A DNA stretch of 50,030 nt. Source: an uncultured Prevotellaceae bacterium. GTDB taxonomy: Bacteria; Bacteroidota; Bacteroidia; Bacteroidales; Bacteroidaceae. The stretch is taken from contig CADCEW010000029.1 of the NCBI GenBank assembly GCA_902800585.1, forward strand, positions 1-50,030, read 5' to 3'. This document shows, one piece after another, positions 40,722 through 49,906 of this stretch; the stretch's first letter is position 1; each line of letters starts with the position of its first letter. The notes beneath the pieces were generated by a model. The model saw only the letters and a program-made list of their open reading frames with translations. It searched no databases and was not told where the DNA came from. Made by a program: the position numbers and the translations under genes.

Positions 40722-42671
40722 TTACTTTTGATAAGTATATTTCTCCAACAACTTCAACGTACGCAGAATCTCAGCGACATTCATGGCAAACGCCATCGCA
40801 CCACGTCCGTGGAACGGTGGATTACCATCGAACAACTCACTGATGGTTCCCAATGCGTGATAGTTGATCTCATCCTCATAGCCTACCATCTGACGCTCAA
40901 TGAAACTCAAACGAGTGCGCTTGTAAATCTTCAGGCAAGCCTCCATATAGAATCCACCCAACCACGGCCATGCCGTTCCCTGGTGGTATGCATAGTCACG
41001 TTGTGTCTGTGGTCCGACATACATCGGATTATAGCCGCCACTCTTCGGAGAAAGAGAACGCAGTCCCTTCGGAGTCAATAACTCACGGGTGCAGACATCT
41101 AAGACACTCTTCTTCTGCTCCTGCGACAATGGTGAGTAATCAAAGGCTACAGGGAAGATCATGTTCGGACGAACACTCCAGTCCATCATATTGCCATCCA
41201 CATAGTCAAGCAGGTATCCGTATTCATTGAGGAAGGTCTCCACGAACGACTGTTTACATACCTCCGCCCGTTTCTCCAACTTCGCAGCAAGTTTCTTGTT
41301 ACCAAATTCTTCCTCTAAGGATGCGCAGAACTTCAGCGCATTATACCAAAGAGCATTGAACTCCACGATATAGCCAGAACGCGGAACTACCGGACGACCA
41401 TTCGCTGTAGAGTTCATCCATGTAATGGCTTTGTCACGACCATTGGCATAAAGCAGTCCGTTGTCATCCAGACGCATGATGGAATTACCGCCCTCGATGA
41501 TATACTCAACGATATCACGAACCAGTTTTCCATACATCTTATATCCTTGTTCCTTGCCTGCGTCCTTAGTATACTGCTGAATAGCCCATACAGCCCACAG
41601 GGGAACATCGGGCTGTTCTATCTCGTATATCTTCACAGAAAGAGGTTTGTCCTCCATGAATTCACGAAGTCCCCTCTCTGCTGTCTTCATCACCAACTCA
41701 AAATAGTCACGCTCATCAATAGCGAGTGTCAGACCAGGAAGGGCGATGAACGTATCACGGGCACGAGCCTTGAACCAAGGATAGCCTGCCAACAGATAAC
41801 GGTCATCATTAGGCTGACGGTTATGGAACTGGTGGGCAGCCGTTACAAGACAGTGATAGAAGTTGTCGCGAGGAACACGATCTGCCACCTCGTCATCGAA
41901 CATCTTCTTCAATGTGTTGGTCTTGGTAGCAGATGTGGAAGCAGCAAAAACGATGCTCTCACCTTTCTTGATATGCATCTCGAAGTAGCCAGGAACATAA
42001 AGGTCTTCATTGGAAGCATAGCCACGTTCTTGTTCTTTCGGATACTCCACACCACGATACCAGTCGGGTTGGAAGATAAACTCATTCTTTTTGTTAAACT
42101 GCATGTAGAGATCAGGGTAGCCTGCATACATACATGTCTTGATGCCGTTGTCCACGGGATGGTATTCACGAGATGCCGTTGAGTTCTCATGTGTAAACTG
42201 ACGAACGGAACGGAATGCAAGGAATGGGCGGAAACGCAATGTTGTAGCAGAATGAGCATCCACCAGTGTGTAACGAATCAAGATGCGGTCCTCATAATGC
42301 TGAAACACCACTTCTTTCTTTAACAACACGCCACCAACACGATATAGTGTAGTAGGCACCACGTCACAAGTAAACTCACGAATGTACTTGTGACCTTTCG
42401 GACTGTAATTGTTTCCCTGGTATTTATGAAGTCCGAGGTTGAATTCTGCGCCATGCTGGATCACCGTACAATCAAGTGACGATAACAGCACATGATTCTC
42501 ATCATCAAGTTCTGGCACTGGAACCACCAGTAGTCCATGATACTTGCGCGTATTACAATCCACAAGCGTCGAACTACTATAGGCACCCGAACGGTTTGTT
42601 CGAAGAAATTCACGACGGAGAGAATCCTCCAGGTTAGTCATTACAGCTTTTTCTAATCGTAAATAACTCAT
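40722..42671 (-). CDS. Glycogen debranching enzyme (amylo-alpha-1,6-glucosidase)
   Basis: The 649-residue protein has the N-terminal beta-rich GDE domain (FLRTNRSGAYSSSTLVDCNT, then RKYHGLLVVPV) and a C-terminal (alpha/alpha)6 catalytic domain. The latter contains YLLAGYPWFKARARDTFIAL, NGRPVVPRSGYIVEFNALWY and QGTAWPWLGGFYMEA. It removes branch glucose from glycogen. It is the first gene of the glucan operon, with promoter elements at 42717-42747. Confidence 0.92.
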   Translation of the reverse strand: MSYLRLEKAVMTNLEDSLRREFLRTNRSGAYSSSTLVDCNTRKYHGLLVVPVPELDDENHVLLSSLDCTVIQHGAEFNLGLHKYQGNNYSPKGHKYIREFTCDVVPTTLYRVGGVLLKKEVVFQHYEDRILIRYTLVDAHSATTLRFRPFLAFRSVRQFTHENSTASREYHPVDNGIKTCMYAGYPDLYMQFNKKNEFIFQPDWYRGVEYPKEQERGYASNEDLYVPGYFEMHIKKGESIVFAASTSATKTNTLKKMFDDEVADRVPRDNFYHCLVTAAHQFHNRQPNDDRYLLAGYPWFKARARDTFIALPGLTLAIDERDYFELVMKTAERGLREFMEDKPLSVKIYEIEQPDVPLWAVWAIQQYTKDAGKEQGYKMYGKLVRDIVEYIIEGGNSIMRLDDNGLLYANGRDKAITWMNSTANGRPVVPRSGYIVEFNALWYNALKFCASLEEEFGNKKLAAKLEKRAEVCKQSFVETFLNEYGYLLDYVDGNMMDWSVRPNMIFPVAFDYSPLSQEQKKSVLDVCTRELLTPKGLRSLSPKSGGYNPMYVGPQTQRDYAYHQGTAWPWLGGFYMEACLKIYKRTRLSFIERQMVGYEDEINYHALGTISELFDGNPPFHGRGAMAFAMNVAEILRTLKLLEKYTYQK

Positions 42672-42716
42672 AGTTCCTATTATAAGGTTTTAGTTTTAGA
42701 TTTTATATTCACTTTC

Positions 42717-42747
42717 CAAAAGTACACAATTTCATTGTGATAACAAA
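42717..42747 (-). promoter_or_regulatory. Glucan operon promoter with a palindrome in its spacer
   Basis: Minus strand: -33 TTTG (42744-42747), 19-base spacer, -7 TACTTTTG (42717-42724). The spacer contains CACAAT-TTC-ATTGTG (42725-42739), a perfect 6-bp inverted repeat immediately upstream of the -7, a typical repressor-site position. Confidence 0.6.
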
Positions 42748-42840
42748 ATAAAAAAGCATTTTTTTATGAATTATTCCGTTTTTTTCTTCTATGTAGAACA
42801 TTATTTTCGATTAAAGCACCATCTTTTGATGCTTTTTTAT

Positions 42841-42848
42841 TACTTTTG
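42841..42848 (+). promoter_or_regulatory. -7 element of the Crp/Fnr regulator gene
   Basis: TACTTTTG lies 30 bases before the ATG at 42878. Confidence 0.6.
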
Positions 42849-42877
42849 CAGGCGCAAAAAGACACCTATATCCTATC

Positions 42878-43582
42878 ATGGTATTAGCGAAAGAAATAGA
42901 AAAGATTCAGGTCATTCAGGCAATCAAAGAACTTTGGGGTCTCCTCAACGAAGAACAGCGTTCATTGTTGATTGACAATGTTTCGATGAAGCGATTCAAG
43001 AAAAATGAATACATCTATTACGAAGATGATATTCCTGAATATCTGTTTTGTCTTGCCAAGGGAAAGGTCAAGATTTTTAAGGAAGGTATAGGTGGGCGCC
43101 CACAAATTGTCAGAATGGTTAAGCCTGAAGGGTTTTTCGGTTATCGTGCAGGATTTGCTGGTGATCAATACAGTACTTCTGCCTCTGCCTTTGAGGCTGT
43201 CACTATCTGTCAGATACCATTACCTATCATTAAGGAAATCATCCAGAAAAACAATGGTGTCGCCGTCTTTTTTATCAAACAACTGGCAAACCTGTTGAGA
43301 CATGCTGATGAGCAAACAGTTAATCTCACTCAAAAACATATCCGCGGACGATTGGCAGAGGCTTTGCTTCGACTCAAGGAGAAATACGGAATGGAAGAGG
43401 ATAAGATGACACTTTCCATCAGTTTAAGTCGCGAAGACCTTGCCAACTTATCAAACATGAACACCAGCAATGCTATTCGCACCTTATCGGCTTTTGCTAC
43501 AGAGAACCTGATTGCCATTGACGGAAAGCATATCAAGATTCTTGAAGAAGAAAAACTTCACAGTATTTCCAAGAACGGCTAA
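42878..43582 (+). CDS. Crp/Fnr-family transcriptional regulator
   Basis: The N-terminal cyclic-nucleotide-binding-like barrel (FKKNEYIYYEDDIPEYLFCL, AKGKVKIFKEG) is followed by a dimer helix and a C-terminal HTH_Crp domain (LSREDLANLSNMNTSNAIRT) in 234 residues. No FNR-type N-terminal cysteine cluster is seen, so it is not an iron-sulfur oxygen sensor of the FNR kind; the ligand is unknown. It is divergent from the glucan operon, which makes that operon a plausible target. Its stop overlaps the opposing DAG-kinase gene by four bases. Confidence 0.9.
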   Translation: MVLAKEIEKIQVIQAIKELWGLLNEEQRSLLIDNVSMKRFKKNEYIYYEDDIPEYLFCLAKGKVKIFKEGIGGRPQIVRMVKPEGFFGYRAGFAGDQYSTSASAFEAVTICQIPLPIIKEIIQKNNGVAVFFIKQLANLLRHADEQTVNLTQKHIRGRLAEALLRLKEKYGMEEDKMTLSISLSREDLANLSNMNTSNAIRTLSAFATENLIAIDGKHIKILEEEKLHSISKNG

Positions 43583-44505
43583 TCCGGAATCAAGAAATTA
43601 ATCACCTCTTGCTCTACATTAATATGATAGGCACCGACAGGTGTTCCCATCAGTCTGCCGTCAATACTTACCAGCGCATGTTTTGCTTCTTCTATCTGGA
43701 CCTCACGAGTACGATAAGGATGTACGCTGTGATGATTCAGGAAACGACCTGTCACCAATAGCCATAATCCGGCAAAGACCTGAAGGATACCCGTCTGATA
43801 GACCACAGACACATCCAACAGTCCATTATAGGGGACTGCATTCGGTGTCTGTCCATAACCTGGACCACTACCTACACACATCGTCATAATCTTACGATTG
43901 ATGATGTCTGCATTAATCTTTACATGCATCTTATAGTCCATACGATGGAAAATCATTAAGAAGAAGGACGCGATAAATGACAAAGTGCGTGAACCTAATA
44001 CCGAGCGTGTCTGATGACGCATATTCATCACATCGGCAATAAGACCGATATTGACACAGTTTAGGAAATAGCGGTGACACTGCTCACCTTTCTTATTGGT
44101 ATAGCGGATGCAACCCAAATCAACAGAACGGACACGACGTTTGACAAGCCAGTCGACCGTCTGTTCAATGCTCCCTTCCTTGAAGTCCCAATATCGTGCA
44201 AAGTCATTCATCACACCATTGGGGATCACTCCCAGTGCAATACTATCACGCACCAGTTTCTCCTCTCTCATCAGACAGTTCACAGCATCATTCAATGCTG
44301 AGTCTCCTCCCATGATGACTATCGTCTTATAGCCGTTATGTATAAGCATGGTCATCAGACGCTCCACACTGTCCGATGACTCACTCTGCACGAAGTCATA
44401 CTGCACATGACGATCATCCAACACTCGTTGAATTTTCTCTCGTTGTTTACTCGAACGTCCTTTCGGGCAATACAGGATGCCCCATCTTGTCTCTTCTACT
44501 GCCAT
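43579..44505 (-). CDS. Diacylglycerol kinase-like lipid kinase (YegS/DagK family)
   Basis: The catalytic-domain signature normally GGDGTxNE appears here as IVIMGGDSALNDAVNCLM, followed by the second block LGVIPNGVMNDFARYW. The C-terminal beta-sandwich is present in 308 residues. Such enzymes phosphorylate diacylglycerol or other lipids at the membrane; the G-T to S-A change in the loop is within what I consider family variation, but reduces certainty about activity. It overlaps the miaA 3' end by 10 bases. Confidence 0.82.
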   Translation of the reverse strand: MAVEETRWGILYCPKGRSSKQREKIQRVLDDRHVQYDFVQSESSDSVERLMTMLIHNGYKTIVIMGGDSALNDAVNCLMREEKLVRDSIALGVIPNGVMNDFARYWDFKEGSIEQTVDWLVKRRVRSVDLGCIRYTNKKGEQCHRYFLNCVNIGLIADVMNMRHQTRSVLGSRTLSFIASFFLMIFHRMDYKMHVKINADIINRKIMTMCVGSGPGYGQTPNAVPYNGLLDVSVVYQTGILQVFAGLWLLVTGRFLNHHSVHPYRTREVQIEEAKHALVSIDGRLMGTPVGAYHINVEQEVINFLIPD

Positions 44506-45407
44506 ATTCTTAATATCTCCTTGACTTTCTCATCCATCGGTTGCATTGCTTCTATCCAGTGTATCTTAAAGCCGCGCCGTTCCATCCCACGAAACCATGT
44601 CATCTGCCGTTTGGCAAACTGATGGATAGCAATCTCCAGCCGTTGGAACATCTCCTCGTAGGTGGTCTTCCCTATCAGATATTCCGTCACGAACTTATAT
44701 TCCAGTCCATAATAAATAAGGTCTTCGGCAGGAATTCCTTCATCCAAGAGTGCCTTCACCTCGTCAACCATACCGCCTTCCAGACGAGCCTTCAGCCGTC
44801 GTGTGATTTTCTCGCGGCGCTGTTCCCTGTCGATATTCACACCAACAATCAGTGAGGGTATCGGAGGGAGTTCCCTGAGGGGCATCGGATGCTCTATGTT
44901 ATAGGTCTCTATCTCGATGGCACGGATAGCACGTTGACAGGAGTCTACGTCTGTCGTGTTATGCATATTCGAGCCATTCTTCTCCTTTAACGCCATCAGT
45001 ATCTGAGTCAGTTCTGTAAGACTCTTGCCTTCCAGTCTGTCACGTAACTCCTGATTCTGTGGTACTGGTGAGAGTTTATAGCCTTTCAATACCGCCTCGA
45101 TATACAGTCCCGTTCCTCCGCAAAGTATCGGAGTTTTCCCTTTACCTATTATATTATTATAGGCATCGAAAAAATCCTGCTGATACTGGAATAGGTTATA
45201 TTTCGTTCCAGGCTCACAGATATCTATCAGATGATAGGGTACTCCATCATAATCTGCAAGGTCTTTGCCTGTTCCGATATCCATCCGACGATATACCTGA
45301 CGCGAATCTGCGGAGATAATCTCACCGCCAATTTCCTTTGCCAGTGCTGCAGCAAGTGGTGTCTTTCCACTTGCCGTCGGACCGAGTATGGTTATCATCT
45401 GCTTCAT
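44496..45407 (-). CDS. miaA: tRNA dimethylallyltransferase
   Basis: Prenylates A37 of UNN-decoding tRNAs. P-loop ILGPTASGKTPLAAALA, then ISADSRQVYRRMDIGTGK and LCGGTGLYIEAVLKGY, and the C-terminal RQMTWFRGM are intact; 303 residues. It precedes the lipid-kinase gene with overlapping ends, so the two are probably translationally coupled; gap upstream has its own terminator. Confidence 0.95.
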   Translation of the reverse strand: MKQMITILGPTASGKTPLAAALAKEIGGEIISADSRQVYRRMDIGTGKDLADYDGVPYHLIDICEPGTKYNLFQYQQDFFDAYNNIIGKGKTPILCGGTGLYIEAVLKGYKLSPVPQNQELRDRLEGKSLTELTQILMALKEKNGSNMHNTTDVDSCQRAIRAIEIETYNIEHPMPLRELPPIPSLIVGVNIDREQRREKITRRLKARLEGGMVDEVKALLDEGIPAEDLIYYGLEYKFVTEYLIGKTTYEEMFQRLEIAIHQFAKRQMTWFRGMERRGFKIHWIEAMQPMDEKVKEILRIWQ

Positions 45408-45425
45408 ATCGCCTACAAAAATAAC

Positions 45426-45463
45426 AAAAAAAAGCCATCCAGCAATGCTGAATGGCCTTTTTT
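45426..45463. terminator. Bidirectional terminator downstream of gap
   Basis: GCCAT-c-CAGC (45434-45443) pairs with GCTG-a-ATGGC (45447-45456), flanked by an A run on one side and a T run on the other, so it works for the minus-strand gap transcript and could work in the other direction. Confidence 0.8.
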
Positions 45464-45477
45464 ATCTTGAAATAATA

Positions 45478-46503
45478 TTATTTCAGCTCAGCGAGATACT
45501 TAATGGTGCGAACCATCTGAGAAGTGTAAGAGTTCTCATTGTCGTACCAAGCAACAACCTGTACGAGAGAGTTACCGTCACCGATCTTGCTGACCATAGT
45601 CTGGTTAGCGTCGAAGAGTGAACCGAACTTCATACCGATGATGTCGCTAGAAACGAGCTTCTCCTCAGTGTAACCGAAAGACTCGTTGGTAGCAGCCTTC
45701 ATAGCAGCGTTGATACCCTCAACAGTTACCTCACCCTTAACAACAGCGTGCAGGATAGTGGTAGAACCTGTAGGAGTCGGAACGCGCTGTGCAGCACCGA
45801 TCAGCTTACCATTCAGCTCAGGAATAACAAGACCGATAGCCTTAGCAGCACCAGTTGAGTTAGGAACGATGTTCTGAGCACCAGCACGAGCACGCTGAAC
45901 ATCACCCTTGCGCTGAGGACCGTCGAGAATCATCTGGTCACCAGTGTAAGCGTGAACAGTTGTCATGATACCGCTCTGGATTGGAGCGAAGTCATTCAGA
46001 GCCTTGGTCATAGGAGCCAAGCAGTTGGTGGTGCAAGAAGCAGCACTGATCACTGTGTCAGCAGGAGTCAGAGTCTTGTGGTTTACATTGTAAACGATAG
46101 TAGGCAGATCGTTACCTGCAGGAGCAGAGATAACAACCTTCTTAGCACCAGCCTGGATGTGGGCAGAAGCCTTCTCCTTAGATGTGTAGAAACCTGTGCA
46201 CTCCAGAACTACGTCAACACCGATCTTACCCCAAGGCAGCTCAGCAGCGTTAGGAATAGCGTAGATTGTAATCTCCTTACCATCAACGATGATAGAGTTG
46301 TCGGTGCAGTCAACAGTGTGCTTACCCTCACCGAACTTGCCACAGAAACCACCCTGTGCAGTGTCATACTTCAACAGATGAGCCAGCATCTTGGGGCTGG
46401 TCAAGTCGTTGATTGCTACTACCTCATAACCTTCAGCCTCGAACATCTGACGGAATGCGAGGCGACCGATACGGCCGAAACCGTTAATTGCTACTTTTGT
46501 CAT
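45478..46503 (-). CDS. gap: Glyceraldehyde-3-phosphate dehydrogenase, type I
   Basis: Glycolytic enzyme. The Rossmann motif [12 protein letters not shown], the catalytic-cysteine block [13 protein letters not shown], and the C-terminal [16 protein letters not shown] are intact in 341 residues. Start is the ATG at 46503; the in-frame extension to 46557 runs into the promoter (TAACTTTG, minus strand, 46557-46564). Confidence 0.97.
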   Translation of the reverse strand: MTKVAINGFGRIGRLAFRQMFEAEGYEVVAINDLTSPKMLAHLLKYDTAQGGFCGKFGEGKHTVDCTDNSIIVDGKEITIYAIPNAAELPWGKIGVDVVLECTGFYTSKEKASAHIQAGAKKVVISAPAGNDLPTIVYNVNHKTLTPADTVISAASCTTNCLAPMTKALNDFAPIQSGIMTTVHAYTGDQMILDGPQRKGDVQRARAGAQNIVPNSTGAAKAIGLVIPELNGKLIGAAQRVPTPTGSTTILHAVVKGEVTVEGINAAMKAATNESFGYTEEKLVSSDIIGMKFGSLFDANQTMVSKIGDGNSLVQVVAWYDNENSYTSQMVRTIKYLAELK

Positions 46504-46556
46504 TTTTACAAATACAATTTTAAAGGGTTTATAAAAAATTTTCTCGTTTTCGGGCA

Positions 46557-46584
46557 CAAAGTTACAAAAAAATATCTATATTTG
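46557..46584. promoter_or_regulatory. Divergent -7 elements of gap and mscL
   Basis: Minus-strand TAACTTTG (46557-46564) for gap and plus-strand TATATTTG (46577-46584) for mscL. The mscL leader would be about 130 bases, long for this genome. Confidence 0.55.
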
Positions 46585-46606
46585 CATCTGATTTCATTCT
46601 TAATTA

Positions 46607-46634
46607 AAGTGAAAAGTGAAAACAGAAAAGTGAA
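46607..46634 (+). repeat. 7-base tandem words in the mscL leader
   Basis: AAGTGAA, AAGTGAA, AACAGAA, AAGTGAA in succession within the 220-base gap between gap and mscL. The rest of the gap is AT-rich and holds only the promoters. Confidence 0.75.
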
Positions 46635-46723
46635 AATTGCGATATATCAAGGCAAAAATTGAATATTGTAAAACGAAGATAGCAAATTAAACAATAATAC
46701 GTTAAACTTTAAAATTTAAGATT

Positions 46724-47143
46724 ATGGGATTTATTAAAGAGTTTAAGGAGTTTGCCATGAAGGGCAACGTAATGGACATGGCTGTCGGTGTTATCATCGG
46801 CGGTGCTTTCGGTAAGATCATCACCAGCCTGGTAGAGGACATCCTCATGCCTGTTATCAGTCTCTGTACGGGTGGTATCAGCTTTACCGACCTCTTCATC
46901 AGTCTCGACGGCAGTTGTTACAAGACACTGGCAGAGGCAAAGGAAGCAGGTGCCGCTGTCTTCGCCTACGGACAGTTCATCCAGAACATCCTCGACTTCA
47001 TCATCATCGCTTTCTGTATCTTCCTGATGATTAAGGCTATGAACAAGCTGAAGAAGGAGAAGCCCGCTGAGCCTGAGGCTCCTGCTGGACCTACTCAGGA
47101 AGAGTTGCTTGCAGAGATCCGCGACTTGCTGAAGACGAAATAA
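46724..47143 (+). CDS. mscL: Large-conductance mechanosensitive channel
   Basis: A pressure-release channel of the inner membrane. The opening [20 protein letters not shown], then [21 protein letters not shown], is the family signature (first helix and pore lining); a second membrane helix ([19 protein letters not shown]) and a charged C-terminal helix follow. The 139-residue length is normal. Confidence 0.95.
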   Translation: MGFIKEFKEFAMKGNVMDMAVGVIIGGAFGKIITSLVEDILMPVISLCTGGISFTDLFISLDGSCYKTLAEAKEAGAAVFAYGQFIQNILDFIIIAFCIFLMIKAMNKLKKEKPAEPEAPAGPTQEELLAEIRDLLKTK

Positions 47144-47167
47144 ATCAAGAAAAGTGTCTTATTATAT

Positions 47168-47201
47168 AATATAAGGTGGTAATTGTTTGCCACCTTATAT
47201 T
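47168..47201 (+). terminator. Hairpin between mscL and the SulP gene
   Basis: AATATAAGGTGG (47168-47179) and CCACCTTATATT (47190-47201) form a perfect 12-bp stem. The T run is weak (TTATTG), so termination may be partial. The SulP promoter follows. Confidence 0.6.
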
Positions 47202-47208
47202 TATTGTA

Positions 47209-47216
47209 TAACTTTG
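47209..47216 (+). promoter_or_regulatory. -7 element of the SulP gene
   Basis: TAACTTTG, 28 bases before the ATG at 47244. Confidence 0.6.
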
Positions 47217-47243
47217 CACACGTTTTCAGAATAATACAATAAA

Positions 47244-48926
47244 ATGGTTAAGACATTGGACTTTAAGCCGAAGATGATTTCGGCACTCAAGCATTACGAC
47301 AAGAAGACATTTATGTCCGACTTGATGGCAGGTGTCATCGTGGGTATCGTGGCGTTACCTCTTGCCATCGCCTTTGGTATTGCCAGTGGCGTATCCCCTG
47401 AGAAGGGTATCATCACAGCCATTGTGGCAGGACTGTTTATCTCCCTTTTCGGAGGCAGTAAGGTACAAATAGGTGGACCTACAGGTGCTTTTATCGTTAT
47501 CATCTACAGTATTATCCAGCAATATGGTCTGCAAGGACTGACCATTGCCACCCTAATGGCAGGTGTCTTTCTCATCCTGTTGGGTGTGCTCCGCCTCGGA
47601 ACGATCATTAAATATATCCCCTATCCTATCGTCGTCGGCTTTACCAGTGGTATCGCCGTCACCATCTTCACCACACAGATCAAGGACCTCTTAGGTATGA
47701 CGATGGATGTGGTGCCTTCCGACTTCATTGAGAAATGGATAGCTTATATATATAATATAGGTAACATAGACTGCTGGAGTGCCCTCATGGGTATCGCCAG
47801 TGTCATCATCATTGCCGTCATGCCTCGTTTCTCTAAGAAGGTTCCTGGTTCCTTGGTAGCAATTATCATCATCACTATTGTTGCCTTATTGCTGAAACAA
47901 TATGCAGGTGTGACATCCATTGAGACTATTGGCGACCGCTTCAGCATCAATTCGCAACTGCCTGGTGCTGTCGTTCCTGCCCTTTCATGGGAGACGATTA
48001 AAAGACTGGTAGGACCTGCTGTCACTATTGCTGTGCTGGGTGCCATTGAGTCGCTGCTTTCTGCCACTGTTGCCGATGGTGTTATCGGCGACCATCATAA
48101 CTCCAATACGGAACTCATTGGACAAGGTATTGCGAATATCGCATCACCTCTCTTCGGAGGCATCCCTGCTACTGGAGCCATTGCCCGTACGATGACGAAT
48201 ATCAACAACGGAGGACGCACCCCTGTAGCTGGTATCATCCATGCTGCTGTGCTGTTGCTTATCTTCCTGTTCCTCATGCCTCTCGCGCAGTATATCCCGA
48301 TGGCATGTCTGGCAGGTGTCTTGGTTGTCGTTGCCTATGGCATGAGTGGCTGGCGGTCTTTCCTCGCCATGCTGCGTAATCCCAAGAGCGATATCACCGT
48401 GTTGTTACTAACATTCTTCCTTACGATCATCTTCGACCTCACCGTTGCTATCGAGTTCGGACTCATCTGCGCCTGTCTGCTCTTTATGCGTCGTATGGCA
48501 GAGACTACTGATGTTCATGCCGTTCTTAACGAGATCGACCTTAACGAGGATGCAGATATGGAACGTGGTAACTTGGAGCACCTTACTATCCCTAAAGGCG
48601 TAGAGGTCTATGAGATTAACGGTCCTTACTTCTTCGGAGCCGGTAACCGTTTCGAAGATATCATGGCACGCTACGGTAAGCGTCCGAAAGTACGTATCAT
48701 CCGTATGCGTAAGGTGCCGTTTATCGACTCCACAGGCTTACATAACCTTGAGAATATGTGTCTGATGAGTCAGAAGGAAGGTATTACCATTGTTCTTTCT
48801 GGCGTCAATCCCAAGGTAGAGACCGTTCTGAAACGTAATAACTTCAATGAGTTGTTAGGCGAGGAGAATATCTGCAACCATATTGACCTCGCTCTTGCCC
48901 GTGCCAAAGAAATAATAGCGGAATAA
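47244..48926 (+). CDS. SulP-family anion transporter with STAS domain
   Basis: About a dozen membrane segments with the SulP opening (DLMAGVIVGIVALPLAIAFG) and a C-terminal STAS domain from about residue 440, with the IDSTGLHNLENM motif around the usual phosphorylatable or nucleotide-sensing site. The 560 residues fit. Bacterial SulP proteins carry sulfate, bicarbonate, dicarboxylates or other anions; no carbonic anhydrase or sulfate-assimilation gene is adjacent to decide, so the substrate remains open. Confidence 0.9.
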   Translation: MVKTLDFKPKMISALKHYDKKTFMSDLMAGVIVGIVALPLAIAFGIASGVSPEKGIITAIVAGLFISLFGGSKVQIGGPTGAFIVIIYSIIQQYGLQGLTIATLMAGVFLILLGVLRLGTIIKYIPYPIVVGFTSGIAVTIFTTQIKDLLGMTMDVVPSDFIEKWIAYIYNIGNIDCWSALMGIASVIIIAVMPRFSKKVPGSLVAIIIITIVALLLKQYAGVTSIETIGDRFSINSQLPGAVVPALSWETIKRLVGPAVTIAVLGAIESLLSATVADGVIGDHHNSNTELIGQGIANIASPLFGGIPATGAIARTMTNINNGGRTPVAGIIHAAVLLLIFLFLMPLAQYIPMACLAGVLVVVAYGMSGWRSFLAMLRNPKSDITVLLLTFFLTIIFDLTVAIEFGLICACLLFMRRMAETTDVHAVLNEIDLNEDADMERGNLEHLTIPKGVEVYEINGPYFFGAGNRFEDIMARYGKRPKVRIIRMRKVPFIDSTGLHNLENMCLMSQKEGITIVLSGVNPKVETVLKRNNFNELLGEENICNHIDLALARAKEIIAE

Positions 48927-48939
48927 CAATTCTTATAGT

Positions 48940-49893
48940 CTATACGACATTCTGCGGTGTAGCATCAAGGAATGCACGTACATTCTCGATGGCAACCTGC
49001 AAGAGGCGGACACGAGCCTCAACAGTCGCCCAAGCGATATGAGGCGTGATATAGGCATTCTGCTGCTTAAGCAAAGGATTATCTACTCTTGGCGGTTCCT
49101 CTGTGAGTACGTCAGCGCAATAGGCGGCAATCCTTTTGTCTTCCAATGCATCTGCGACAGCCTGGTCGTCTACCAGTGGTCCCCGTCCTGTATTGATGAC
49201 AATGGCAGTCTTTTTCATCAGTTCAATCGTATCAGCATTGATGAGATGTTTGGTGTTGTCTGTCAACGGACAATGTAAGGAGATGACATCCGCTGTGGAG
49301 AACAGTTCCTGCATGTCAGCCTTCTGAATACCATCAGGTAACGTTTCAGCAGCCTTGCTCGTAAAGGCTTTCACTTTCATGCCAAAGGCAAGGGCTATCT
49401 GAGCGACACGACTACCAATATTACCGAGTCCGACAATACCGATAGTCTTTCCTGCAATCTCCGTTAGAAGCGTATCAGAGTAACTGAAGTCAGGATTATT
49501 GGTCCATCTGCCTTTTCTGTTCTGAATAGCATAATGCTCCGTGCGGTTTGTCACTGTCAGAAGATGAGCGAACACCATCTGTGCCACGCTCTCCGTACTA
49601 TAGGCTGGCACGTTCGTCACGATGATACCACGTTCATGGGCTGCTTTGATGTCCACCACGTTATAGCCAGTGGCAAGCACTCCGATATATTTAAGGTGCG
49701 GCAATTGCTCTATCTCCGCTTTGCCGATAATTACTTTATTAGTCAGCACAACATCAGCCTCAGCAGCCCTTGCGACTGTCTCTTCAGGCTTAGTGCGTTC
49801 ATACACTGTCAACTGCCCTAAGGACTCTAACTCCTTCCACGACAAATCCCCAGGATTAGCCGTATACCCGTCAAGTATTACAATTCTTACCAT
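48940..49893 (-). CDS. D-2-hydroxyacid dehydrogenase (glycerate/hydroxypyruvate-reductase-like)
   Basis: The NAD-binding motif IGIVGLGNIGSRVAQIAL, the NTGRGPLVDDQAV block with catalytic Arg context, the acidic region DVLTEEPP, and the catalytic His in ITPHIAWATVEAR are all visible in 317 residues. This is the D-isomer-specific dehydrogenase family; glycerate/hydroxypyruvate reductase is a frequent role, but lactate or other 2-keto acids are possible. It follows a Nudix gene by 13 bases on the same strand. Confidence 0.88.
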   Translation of the reverse strand: MVRIVILDGYTANPGDLSWKELESLGQLTVYERTKPEETVARAAEADVVLTNKVIIGKAEIEQLPHLKYIGVLATGYNVVDIKAAHERGIIVTNVPAYSTESVAQMVFAHLLTVTNRTEHYAIQNRKGRWTNNPDFSYSDTLLTEIAGKTIGIVGLGNIGSRVAQIALAFGMKVKAFTSKAAETLPDGIQKADMQELFSTADVISLHCPLTDNTKHLINADTIELMKKTAIVINTGRGPLVDDQAVADALEDKRIAAYCADVLTEEPPRVDNPLLKQQNAYITPHIAWATVEARVRLLQVAIENVRAFLDATPQNVV

Positions 49894-49906
49894 ATCCTCT
49901 TTTATA

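Noticed and set aside
42813-42838. AAAGCA...TGCTTT hairpin followed by T's just before the Crp/Fnr promoter, as a terminator
   Set aside because: Stem of only 6 bp with an awkward loop, in an AT-rich gap with no upstream plus-strand transcript to terminate.
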